Of a DNA stretch of 64,000 nucleotides, positions 7,395-15,239 are shown in pieces. The notes beneath the pieces were generated by a model that saw only the letters and a program-made list of their open reading frames with translations, ran no database searches and was not told the DNA's origin. Position 1 is the stretch's first letter; every line of letters begins with the position of its first letter. The stretch comes from Bin87 sp964347975 (GTDB lineage: Bacteria > Chloroflexota > Dehalococcoidia > Lucifugimonadales > UBA3495): positions 4,992 to 68,991 of the forward strand of contig CAYGAY010000018.1 in assembly GCA_964347975.1 (NCBI GenBank), written 5' to 3'. The translations under genes and the position numbers were made by a program.

Positions 7395-8921
7395 CTAAGC
7401 CGGTCCTCTATGCGAAAGTCGGGGGGGGGGGGGGGGGGGTTTAACAAAACGGCCCCGGGCCCCGTTTTTGGGTGGCTTTCCGGGGCCACGGGCCCCCCGC
7501 CCCGCCCCCCGCCCCCCCCGCCGCCGCCGCGCCCCCCCCCGTAGTTTCCCATACCGGCCAGCGACCCGATTTTTGGATGCCTTTCCGGGAGCGAGGGACA
7601 CCCACAGCGACTGCGCGAACAGCTTGGCGTCCAGCCAGGGGCAGATGTTTTTCATATAAATTGTGTCATAGCGCAGCTTGTTGCGGGGGGAGGTGTGGTA
7701 CGTTCCCCGCGCCTGGGCCAGCCCGGCTATCCCTGGGCGCACAGCGAGGCGGGAGCGAAAATTGGGAATTTGATCGCAGAACTGTCTGGTCAGCTCGGGC
7801 CGCTCCGGGCGCGGCCCCACCAGGCTCATGTCCCCCCGGATTATGTTGATGACCTGGGGGAGCTCGTCCAGATGGGTGCGACGCAGTATCCGGCCTACTT
7901 TAGTGACGCGGCAATCCCCTTCGTTGGCCCAGACCGGCCCGGTAGCCCGCTCCGCATCGACAACCATAGTCCGAAACTTGATCGTCCGAAAGATGACTCC
8001 GTCTTTGCCCACCCTTTCCTGAACGTAGAAAACCGGCCCCCGGTCAGAGAGCCGGATAGCCAGAGGCACCAGCGTCCAAATCAGAAGCCAGACGGGGAAA
8101 CAGAGAATGAAAGACACCAGCAGAATGGAAATGTCCATGGGATACTTATAGCTGCCCCGGCGCAAGGGCCGCTTCTCATCCGGCTGGCCGCTCTCCGCCG
8201 GTCTCGCCGCGGGCGGCAGAACCGTCGGGTTGCCATTCGCCGATGCGGACCTAGTTGGGGCGCTATCAGGTTGCGCCAGCGGTTTCCCGTCCCCGCTCCA
8301 CACCTTTTCCTCAAGATAACGGACAACTCGGGAGGCGTTCTCGCTGGGGGTGCAGTTTATTGTGTCCATGGTCAGTTCCGGGTTTTGCGGGAATTCGTAA
8401 GGGTCGCTGACGCCGGTAAAGTCGGCTATCTCGCCGCGGCGCGCCCTGGCGTACATACCCTTGGCATCGCGGGCTTCGGCTACTGCCGGAGGGGTGTCAA
8501 CGAACACTTCGACAAACCGGCCCGTCCCCACCAGCTCTCGGGCCCGGTTACGGGCAGCGGCGTAGGGGCTGACCAGGGCGCAGATGACTATGCCGCCGCA
8601 TTGGACTATCTGGCCGGCCACGTAAGCGACGCGGTGAACGTTGGCGTCCCGATCCGCTTTGGAGAAGCCCAATCCCGGCGGGAGATCCGCGCGGATAATA
8701 TCACCGTCCAGCACGGTAGCCCGGCGGCCCTGTTTCTTAAGCTGAGCGGCTAGGGCATGAGCCATGGCGGTCTTGCCGGCTGAGGTAAGCCCGGTTAGCC
8801 ACACGCATACCCCAGGACAGCCCACGGTAGGCTCCGCTGCGTCTATAATCGCCGAAATCCCCGGGTGGTTAAACCGCCTTTCCCTTGTTGCGCTATTAGC
8901 CACCAACTTCGCTCCCTGCAT
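7395..8921 (-). CDS. adenylylsulfate kinase (CysC-like) fused to an undecaprenyl-phosphate sugar phosphotransferase
   Basis: Residues about 30-215 form an APS kinase: Walker A G-L-T-S-A-G-K-T, the D-G-D-x-x-R substrate loop, the N-V-H-R-V segment and the R-x-G-x-I-x-x-F-T-G-V lid. A Pro/Ala/Ser linker of about 50 residues leads to a bacterial sugar transferase (WcaJ/PglC-like): one hydrophobic hairpin around residues 265-290, then K-F-R-T-M, R-x-T-x-L-D-E-L-P-Q, G-D-M-S-L-V-G-P-R-P and R-P-G-I-A-G-L-A-Q. The first domain would phosphorylate APS; the second loads a sugar phosphate on the lipid carrier at the membrane. The last 60 or so residues (below about 7580) fall in a probable assembly artefact, so the true C-terminus is unknown. 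Start 8921 is the first in-frame candidate and lacks a strong ribosome site. Confidence 0.8.
   Translation of the reverse strand: MQGAKLVANSATRERRFNHPGISAIIDAAEPTVGCPGVCVWLTGLTSAGKTAMAHALAAQLKKQGRRATVLDGDIIRADLPPGLGFSKADRDANVHRVAYVAGQIVQCGGIVICALVSPYAAARNRARELVGTGRFVEVFVDTPPAVAEARDAKGMYARARRGEIADFTGVSDPYEFPQNPELTMDTINCTPSENASRVVRYLEEKVWSGDGKPLAQPDSAPTRSASANGNPTVLPPAARPAESGQPDEKRPLRRGSYKYPMDISILLVSFILCFPVWLLIWTLVPLAIRLSDRGPVFYVQERVGKDGVIFRTIKFRTMVVDAERATGPVWANEGDCRVTKVGRILRRTHLDELPQVINIIRGDMSLVGPRPERPELTRQFCDQIPNFRSRLAVRPGIAGLAQARGTYHTSPRNKLRYDTIYMKNICPWLDAKLFAQSLWVSLAPGKASKNRVAGRYGKLRGGARRRRGGRGAGRGARGPGKPPKNGARGRFVKPPPPPPRLSHRGPA
7420..7560. other. low-quality G/C homopolymer tract, probable assembly artefact
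   Basis: A run of about 19 G residues is followed by long runs of C and G and a small CGGCCCCGGGCCCCG palindrome. The texture is unlike the rest of the window but like the flanks of the N gap near 48472. The frame of the minus-strand sugar transferase gene turns into Arg/Gly/Pro-only sequence exactly here. Confidence 0.6.
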
Positions 8922-9082
8922 CCCATCATTCCGGCTTCATAGGCAATGACGGAACTTTGACGAATATTATGGTCCCAAAAGTCATTAGGTTGCTTTGGTT
9001 GTTATTTTTGATTTTATGGCAAAGGGAGGCTGCCAGTCAATTTCTCCGCGCGCAGATTCAGGGCCTTTTCAAAGCTCACGCG

Positions 9083-9215
9083 TACCCACTTTGTCATTGC
9101 GAGGAGCGAAGCCCGATCTTTCACAAATCGGGCAATCTCGCCGGCTGAGCGACGCATCCTTCGGCAACCGCATTGCCACGCTGCGCTCGCAATGACGGTT
9201 TGCGGAAAGTGGGTA
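9083..9215. repeat. dispersed palindromic repeat family A, copy 2
   Basis: This is the best preserved copy: TACCCACTTTGTCATTGCGA on the left is answered by TCGCAATGACGG and then AAAGTGGGTA on the right, with GGCAATCTCG and GCATTGCCACG inner arms. It explains the open frames seen here; the 8922-9370 spacer holds no gene otherwise. Confidence 0.75.
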
Positions 9216-9370
9216 TGTATGAGCTTTTCAAAGTGACTGACACGCGCCAGATTCCGCTCATTATGAGCTTCTCGAAGGATGTCGATTTCGGCGGTTCATG
9301 GTTCAACAAGCTCACGATGATCTGTTGTACTGCTCATCATCCGGCTTCCCGTCCTTTCCCAGCAAGGTTC

Positions 9371-9543
9371 TCAGCGGCGGCTGAAAATCCGCAGGTTGTC
9401 CATGGTCAAGCAGGCCACCAGTTCGCCGCCGGCGTCCACGATGGCCGTGGCCACCGGCGCGTCGGGCGTTTCGTTGGCCTTGGCCGGCATGGCGCTCATC
9501 GCACGGTAACTTGCTCGGTAGTCAAGGTAGGTTTCGTTGCCAT
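9371..9543 (-). pseudogene. relic of a HbpS/GlcG-like (DUF336) protein
   Basis: A well-placed ATG (9541-9543, GGAGG upstream) opens with M-A-T-K-P-T-L-T-T-E-Q-V and hits a stop after 15 codons. A different frame then gives M-S-A-M-P-A-K followed by V-A-T-A-I-V-D-A-G-G-E-L-V-A-C and M-D-N, which is the A-I-V-D-x-G-G-x-L-V core of the HbpS/GlcG family, and stops at once. It is thus frameshifted and truncated to about a third of the normal length. The assignment rests on one short motif. Confidence 0.5.
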
Positions 9544-9615
9544 GGGTTAGCCTCCCGTAATCCTTATGCTGGATGCGCCCCGATGATACTACGCGGGGCG
9601 GCGACGCAGCGGCGG

Positions 9616-12210
9616 CTATTGGTCAAGGCGCAATGTAACTTCCCAGGTTCTTTCTCCACCCCACACATACTGGCCGGTTCGGATGCTGCTGATGCCATAT
9701 TCCGGCAACTCCCGCGCGGCAGTACATTTTCCATCGCTCAAGGAACCGAAATTCTTAAAAGCAAAGCCAAGGTTGTCATAATCGTACTGCTGGCGATGCT
9801 CCGGCAGGTCGCCCTGGTCAATCGGAATTATGTGCAGAAAGAATGGCTGCACGGTATTATCCGGCTCACAGGGACTCTTGGTGTACACCACTTCGTTGCC
9901 GGCGATAGCGACGTCGTACTTTGCGCGGCGTTCCGCTTCGGCAAGGCGGGCCTCCTCAGCGCGGCGTTCTGCTTCAGCGATGCGGGCCTCCTCAGCGCGG
10001 CGCGCTTCGGCGAGGCGGGCCTCCTCGGCGCGGCGCGCTGCTTCGGCAAGACGGGCCTCCTCGGCGCGGCGCGCTGCTTCGGCAAGACGGGCCTCCTCGG
10101 CGCGGCGTTCTGCTTCGGCAAGGCGGGCCTCCTCGGCGCGGCGCGCTTCGGCGAGGCGGGCCTCCTCGGCGCGGCGTTCCGCTTCGGCAAGGCGGGCCTG
10201 TTCACTTAGCAGATTCTCCGTGTCCCGGGTGTTGGGGGCGAGTCCAACCGCCTCCGCCACGTGAGTGGCGGCAACTTGCGAGTACTCGGGGTGGCGCGCC
10301 CCGGCGGTCAGGTAGAATTGGGCCAGCGCCGTGTGCAGCCGCCAGTTCTCCGGCTCAGCCGCCAGTCCCTCCGCCCCGGCTGCCCGCACCAGCTCCACGC
10401 TCCGCTCAAACTCCGCATCGCTGAACGACGGGACGTTTTGCGCCGCCTGACCAATCAGGTATATCCTGGGATAGTTCGCCAGTCCGGGGAACCAATCCAC
10501 CGCCTCGTCGTATCGGGCTGCCTGCTCCGCCCAGGGCGCCGACGCATCGTACGTCTGCAGCGCCGCTCTGGCGGCGGCGTACTGCCGGCCGTTGTAGAAA
10601 ACCAGCGCTCCAATGGTCAGAGCGGCGATCACCGCCACCGCGAGCGCCACCCCCGGAGGCGCGTGCAGTAATCGGGACATTTGGGCCAATCGCAACCGCT
10701 GTCGCCAATCGGCAAACGCCGCCCCCCCGGTGGAAAACCGGCGCGACCAAGCCCCCGGTTGTGTCGCCGGCGCGCTCTCGCGCCGCCACCGCTCCTCGGA
10801 GACCGCGAACGCCGCCATAACGGCAAACAGCATGACCGCGCCGGGCGTGTCGAAAAGGAACAAATTTTGCGCGAAGTAACTCACCATCGTCGCGCCCAAT
10901 ATCACGATGAGCAACTGGTCATACCCTCGTCGCCGCCAAACCGAGCGCAGCATCGCCCAGCCCATCGCCAGCCAGACGGCCAGGTAGCTTGCCAAACCGA
11001 CCGCACCCGTAGTAGTCAGCGCTTCCACCACCTTACTGTGGGCCTGGTCAAATCGCTCAGTGGCGTCGGGAGGCGGCTCAACGTGCCGGCCCCAGGCAAT
11101 GAGGAAGTTTTCCGGCCCCCAGCCGAGCAGAGGCTTGTCCCGCCAGGCGTCAATGCCGGCGCGGACTGATACGATGCGGCCCTGGATGCTCACGTCCTCA
11201 GGCCCGATTGAGACCATTCGCTGCGTCATAGTGAGGGATTCCACATCACGGCCGGAATCGGAGCCCCATGCTACGGCGGCAATGAGTAGCGCGATGGCGA
11301 TTATCACTGCCGCCAGCAGCCCCCAGCAAACCCGCCGCGCTCGCGGCATCGCGCCCCACACCAGGTATACCACGGCAAAGGCGATGATGCCGGCGGCCAG
11401 GCCCACAACCGCCCCCCGCGTGCCGGTAAGCCACATCGCCCACAGGCTGATCAGGATGGCCAGAACCCAGAAGGCGCGCCGGCCGAGCAGGTAATCCAAC
11501 CGGAACTGCCGCCCCCGGCCACGCCGCTGCCGGCGCCGTCCCCGGTTCAGGTTTTGAGGTTGCGCCGGCTCCGCATCCCGGGGCGCGAAGGAATGCCACA
11601 GCAGGCCGATTCCGGTTAGCGCGCTAATCAATGTATAGGCGCCCAAGTAGGTGGCGTTGCCGAGCGTGGACGTAATCCGCTCCAGGTCCCCCAGTAGCGG
11701 CGAGTCGAACAGCCCGTAGCGTTGACCCAACCCCAGCGCCGATACCACCGCGCATATCGCCAGGTTAACCGTGAGTAGCAGCCGCCAGTCCGTCAACGTC
11801 CGAAAGACCGACCCGGCGACCAGAACGAAGCCTACCCAGTGAGCCAGGTCGGCGATTCCCTGCATCCGCTCGTATGTGGACCACACGCTGCGGGTAAAAC
11901 TCACCCCGGCGAATCCGGCGACCAGCGAAACGCCCAGCCAGACCGCCAACGCAATCAGCACCCAGGACCGCGGCGGTCGGTATTCGGCGTAGAGTATAAT
12001 CAACACCAGCCAGAAGGCGAAGGTAATCTCAATAATCACGTGGGCGAAAACCGCCTTGCCCACCACAAAGGGAAACAGGGTGCCCGGCGTAACGATTAGA
12101 GGGACAAGCAGGACCAGCAACAGGCCGGTCCGTACCGTCCAGAGCAACAGCTCGCCGGTGAAAACCTGATTAGCGTGCCGGGCGGCTTGTCGGGCCACGG
12201 ACGACTCCAT
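9616..12210 (-). CDS. O-antigen ligase/polymerase-like membrane protein with coiled-coil repeats and an extra C-terminal domain
   Basis: The first 450 residues hold about 10-12 hydrophobic segments and the Wzy_C signature T-G-T-R-G-A-V-V-G followed by a membrane segment and G-W-G-P-E-N-F, as in O-antigen ligases and polymerases that join glycans outside the inner membrane. A further membrane segment (near residue 525) precedes a soluble helical region with TPR-like A-A-R-Y-D-E-A and L-H-T-A-L-A-Q-F-Y helices. Then come eight units of about E-E-A-R-L-A-E-A-E-R-R-A, and finally a globular domain of about 110 residues with D-N-L-G-F-A-F and a conserved-looking Cys (S-P-C-E-P-D; D-G-K-C-T-A). I have seen this last domain at the ends of bacterial membrane glycan proteins but know no function for it. 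The neighbouring sugar transferase fits a surface-polysaccharide role. Confidence 0.75.
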   Translation of the reverse strand: MESSVARQAARHANQVFTGELLLWTVRTGLLLVLLVPLIVTPGTLFPFVVGKAVFAHVIIEITFAFWLVLIILYAEYRPPRSWVLIALAVWLGVSLVAGFAGVSFTRSVWSTYERMQGIADLAHWVGFVLVAGSVFRTLTDWRLLLTVNLAICAVVSALGLGQRYGLFDSPLLGDLERITSTLGNATYLGAYTLISALTGIGLLWHSFAPRDAEPAQPQNLNRGRRRQRRGRGRQFRLDYLLGRRAFWVLAILISLWAMWLTGTRGAVVGLAAGIIAFAVVYLVWGAMPRARRVCWGLLAAVIIAIALLIAAVAWGSDSGRDVESLTMTQRMVSIGPEDVSIQGRIVSVRAGIDAWRDKPLLGWGPENFLIAWGRHVEPPPDATERFDQAHSKVVEALTTTGAVGLASYLAVWLAMGWAMLRSVWRRRGYDQLLIVILGATMVSYFAQNLFLFDTPGAVMLFAVMAAFAVSEERWRRESAPATQPGAWSRRFSTGGAAFADWRQRLRLAQMSRLLHAPPGVALAVAVIAALTIGALVFYNGRQYAAARAALQTYDASAPWAEQAARYDEAVDWFPGLANYPRIYLIGQAAQNVPSFSDAEFERSVELVRAAGAEGLAAEPENWRLHTALAQFYLTAGARHPEYSQVAATHVAEAVGLAPNTRDTENLLSEQARLAEAERRAEEARLAEARRAEEARLAEAERRAEEARLAEAARRAEEARLAEAARRAEEARLAEARRAEEARIAEAERRAEEARLAEAERRAKYDVAIAGNEVVYTKSPCEPDNTVQPFFLHIIPIDQGDLPEHRQQYDYDNLGFAFKNFGSLSDGKCTAARELPEYGISSIRTGQYVWGGERTWEVTLRLDQ
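9930..10205 (-). repeat. in-frame tandem repeats encoding an E-A-R-L-A-E-A-x-R-R-A coiled coil
   Basis: Eight units of 33 or 36 bases read, on the minus strand, as EEARLAEAERRA with one-residue-shorter EEARLAEARRA variants. High identity between units shows recent expansion by slippage or unequal recombination. The product is a highly charged single alpha helix or coiled coil of about 95 residues. Confidence 0.85.
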
Positions 12211-12295
12211 GCGAACGGCGCCAGCCGCTTGCCGGCGCCGAAGGTCAGCGTGGATTATAGGAACCGGGCGAGAAGTGGGTCAATGGCCCGGCTGC

Positions 12296-12418
12296 CCCAT
12301 GCGTACTCACTTTGTCATTGCGACCCCGTACTTGCTACGGGGGGCAATCTCGCTGGGGTAGGGGGCATCGCTACGGGAACGAGATTGCCACGTCGCGGGC
12401 TCCTCGCAATGACAAACC
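12296..12418. repeat. dispersed palindromic repeat family A, copy 3
   Basis: The left leader GCGTACTCACTTTGTCATTG is followed by an embedded CCCCGTACTTGCTACGGGG palindrome and GGCAATCTCG; the right side reads CGAGATTGCCACG and CTCGCAATGACAAA. It fills most of the spacer 12211-12588, which shows no convincing gene. Confidence 0.75.
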
Positions 12419-12588
12419 AACTGCCCTCCAGAGTTTGCACAGCCCCGGGATTTTGCTCCGCAAATGCGGAGATCGACCGCTGAGCGCTTACACTGGTATG
12501 CGTGAGACGCTAATTCCCCCGCAGCCGCGGATAGATCGCCTCTCATCGATCTCACCGAGTTGAGCCACCGTGTTGCTTGGACTGGCCG

Positions 12589-14988
12589 TTAGCCGGCATT
12601 TACCGCGTACGACTCCGGTATTCGGTAACCGACCCTCGGCTCGGTGAAGATATACCTTGGGCGGTGCGCGTCGTCTCCCAACTTGCGTCTGAGCCGGCGC
12701 ACATGGGTGCGAACCACCTGGGGATCGCCGGAGCTGGCCATGCGCCAAACGCGCCGCAACAACTGCTCGTGGGACATTGGCCGCCCGCTGTTCAGCGACA
12801 GGACGCGCAGCATTTCGTACTCGATGGGCGTCAGATGGACCGGCTGACCGGCGATTTCCACCCTGCGCTGGGCGTAGTCGATGACCAGGTCGCCAAACTG
12901 AAATGGAGACGCTTCATCGCCCGGGTCAACCGCAGCTGCCTTGCGAAGCGCGGCCCGGATTCGCGCCGTCAGTTCCGTCGGCGAGAAAGGTTTGACCAGG
13001 TAGTCGGCGGCGCCCAGGTGAAGGGCCCGCTCGATGTCCTGGTCCCTTCCGGGGGCGGCAAGACAGATCACCGGCACATCGGCAACGTCAAGGATGTCCT
13101 GCATCAACTCAAAACCGTCGATGCCAGGCAGGGCCAAATCCAGAAGGGCGAGTTGGGGTTTTTCCGCCTCCATCCGGCGAAGCGCATCATCGGGGCCTGT
13201 GGCGAGTGTCGCCGTGTAACCGCTTTTGGCCAGGAGGTCGCGCACTTGCCGCAGAGTTTGCGGATCGTCTGCCATTACAAGGATGCGTCCCGGACCAACT
13301 TCTCCGGGACGCGAGCGGCCGGTTGGTGGGCCGGAACGGTCGGAAGCTTCCTGGATGGCCTGGTCGGCGACCGGTATCGTGAAGGTGAACCGGACGCCCC
13401 GGTCTGGTCCTGCGCTCTCCGCCCAGATCCTGCCGCCGTGCGCTTCAACGATCCCCTTGCAAATGGACAATCCCAAACCGTACCCGGCGATGTCCCGTTC
13501 GACCATGCCGCCATCGATACGCGAATATTTCCGAAACAGATTGGGCAGTTGGTCGGGCGGGAGTTCCCATCCTTCAACCACTACCGAAACCGCAACGTAT
13601 AAACCAGCGTGCGCGGCGCTGACCCGGACCGCGAATGATCCCTGCGCAGATCCGGACGCGTTGGACAACAGGTTGCTGATCACCTGAATTATGCGCGCCC
13701 GGTCTGCCATCACAGTGGGGAGTTCTGCCGGCAGGTCCACCTGGGGGACGTTCCGGCCCCCTCCTCTCACAAATACGGCTCCGGCCTGGTCCACCAGAGC
13801 CACGATGTCCGAAGCCTCCAGACTCACCGAAAGAGCGCCAGACTCGAGGTGAGCCGTGTCCAGCAGGTCGCTTATCATCCGGCGCATCCGGTCGGCCTGG
13901 TCATTGATGATGGTGTGGAACTGGCGGGTCTCGCCGGGATTCAGGTCTGCCGACTCGTCCAGCAGAGTTGCGGCCGAACCTTTGATGGAGGCCAACGGGG
14001 TCCGGAGTTCATAGCTGACCAAGCCCAGGAACTCCGCGCGGAGCCTTTCCAGGTCTTCCAGGGGCGTCATGTCCTGCAAGGTCACAACCACCGACTCCAT
14101 CTCGTTCCCGTCTTCCGAGTAGATGGACGTGGCGTTGACCAACACCGTGACCGACCCGCCGCCGGGCGCCCGCAGCACGACTTCCTCGGCGCGCAGCGCG
14201 GTGTAGGCGCTCAGCCGGTGAGCCAGTGGAAACTCTTCCAGCGAGATCTCCCGTCCATCCATCCGCCGGATGCTCAGAATGTCCATCATCTCCTCGACCG
14301 GATGGTCCGGCGGCCGGATGCCCTCCACTAACCGCAGTGTCTCCCGGTTGTACGACACCGGGGCTCCCGATTTCGCGTCGAAGACTACAACCCCCACCGG
14401 GCACGTGGCGATCAGGGCTTCCAGGTCGGTCCTGGCCCGCTGCTCGTCGCGGTACCTCTTGGAGTTGGCAATGACCAACGCCGCTTGGGATGCGAACATC
14501 ACCAGGGTATCCTCGTCTTCCCGGGTGAACTCATCGCCCGCGTCCCCTTTGGTCACGTAAATGGAACCCAGCCGCGCGCCCTTGTTGCGGATGGGAGCCA
14601 CTAACAGCGAACCGACGGTCACCGGAGGTATCCATTCCGTCATCCCCAGCGACCTCAGGTACGCGGCCACATCGTTGACGCGAAGCGGGCCTGGCACATC
14701 GTTCAAGTGGCGGAAGAACTGCGCGCTTCCCGGCAACTCCGCCAGGCTCCGGCGCTCTTCCGGCGTCAGGCCGGAGGTGACGAACTCCTCCAGTCGGTTG
14801 GCCTGGTCGAGGACTGTTGTTGCGGCGTACTTCGCGCTCGTCAGGACGCGGGCGCTGCTGGTGACCTCTTCCAGCACGCTGTGATAGTCCAGGTCCTCGT
14901 TGATGCGCAGGCTTGCCTCGCTCAGCCTGGTGAGGCGGTCCTGTAGCGCCCGCACGTCTGCTGCCGTCTGATCTTCCGTAGTACCCAT
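12589..14988 (-). CDS. single-chain hybrid regulator: GAF-PAS-degenerate histidine kinase-receiver-winged helix
   Basis: The domain order over 799 residues is GAF (about 20-185), PAS (about 190-312), HisKA (316-385), HATPase (425-535), receiver (560-680) and OmpR-type winged helix (695-790). The HisKA motif reads V-S-Y-E-L-R-T-P-L, with Tyr326 where the phospho-accepting His should be. The ATPase G1 box (D-x-G-x-G-I) reads V-E-G-W-E-L, while the N box and G2 box (GYGLGLSICKGIVEAHGG) are kept. The receiver keeps its acid pocket (A-D-D), phospho-Asp (L-L-D-L-A-L-P-G) and Lys (V-K-P-F). Ligand sensing may therefore be passed to the DNA-binding domain without normal phosphotransfer, or the receiver may be phosphorylated by another kinase. 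GGAGGAGAGC directly precedes ATG 14988. It is divergent from the radical SAM gene, its likeliest local target. Confidence 0.9.
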   Translation of the reverse strand: MGTTEDQTAADVRALQDRLTRLSEASLRINEDLDYHSVLEEVTSSARVLTSAKYAATTVLDQANRLEEFVTSGLTPEERRSLAELPGSAQFFRHLNDVPGPLRVNDVAAYLRSLGMTEWIPPVTVGSLLVAPIRNKGARLGSIYVTKGDAGDEFTREDEDTLVMFASQAALVIANSKRYRDEQRARTDLEALIATCPVGVVVFDAKSGAPVSYNRETLRLVEGIRPPDHPVEEMMDILSIRRMDGREISLEEFPLAHRLSAYTALRAEEVVLRAPGGGSVTVLVNATSIYSEDGNEMESVVVTLQDMTPLEDLERLRAEFLGLVSYELRTPLASIKGSAATLLDESADLNPGETRQFHTIINDQADRMRRMISDLLDTAHLESGALSVSLEASDIVALVDQAGAVFVRGGGRNVPQVDLPAELPTVMADRARIIQVISNLLSNASGSAQGSFAVRVSAAHAGLYVAVSVVVEGWELPPDQLPNLFRKYSRIDGGMVERDIAGYGLGLSICKGIVEAHGGRIWAESAGPDRGVRFTFTIPVADQAIQEASDRSGPPTGRSRPGEVGPGRILVMADDPQTLRQVRDLLAKSGYTATLATGPDDALRRMEAEKPQLALLDLALPGIDGFELMQDILDVADVPVICLAAPGRDQDIERALHLGAADYLVKPFSPTELTARIRAALRKAAAVDPGDEASPFQFGDLVIDYAQRRVEIAGQPVHLTPIEYEMLRVLSLNSGRPMSHEQLLRRVWRMASSGDPQVVRTHVRRLRRKLGDDAHRPRYIFTEPRVGYRIPESYAVNAG

Positions 14989-15140
14989 GCTCTCCTCCGG
15001 TCACTACTCGACAAAGCCCACGGTGGCGGCCTTCCCTATCCAAGCGACGCGCAATGCAGCGTTCTCGGCAAACTGTCATATAAACGTCATAACTGGAATG
15101 CAAACCGTTATGGATACGTCAGATAGCCAACTGTACCATT

Positions 15141-15162
15141 TGGTTGAACTAAGGTTCAACCA
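15141..15162. promoter_or_regulatory. perfect inverted repeat TGGTTGAAC-TAAG-GTTCAACCA, candidate operator
   Basis: Nine-base arms match perfectly around a 4-base spacer in the 251-bp region between the divergent hybrid regulator and the radical SAM gene. It lies 78 bases before the radical SAM ATG, a normal operator or activator position. There is no T tract, so a terminator is unlikely. A looser CATAAC/GTTATG pair lies just upstream. Confidence 0.55.
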
Positions 15163-15239
15163 TAACAACCGCGCCAATTATGCGGGATGACGCCGGCGAT
15201 GCGTCGGGGCCTGAAGGCTGAACCGGAGGAGAGCGAAAA

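Noticed and set aside
9173..9550. 125-codon plus-strand frame
   Set aside because: Its first part is repeat family A and its remainder is antisense to the HbpS/GlcG relic.
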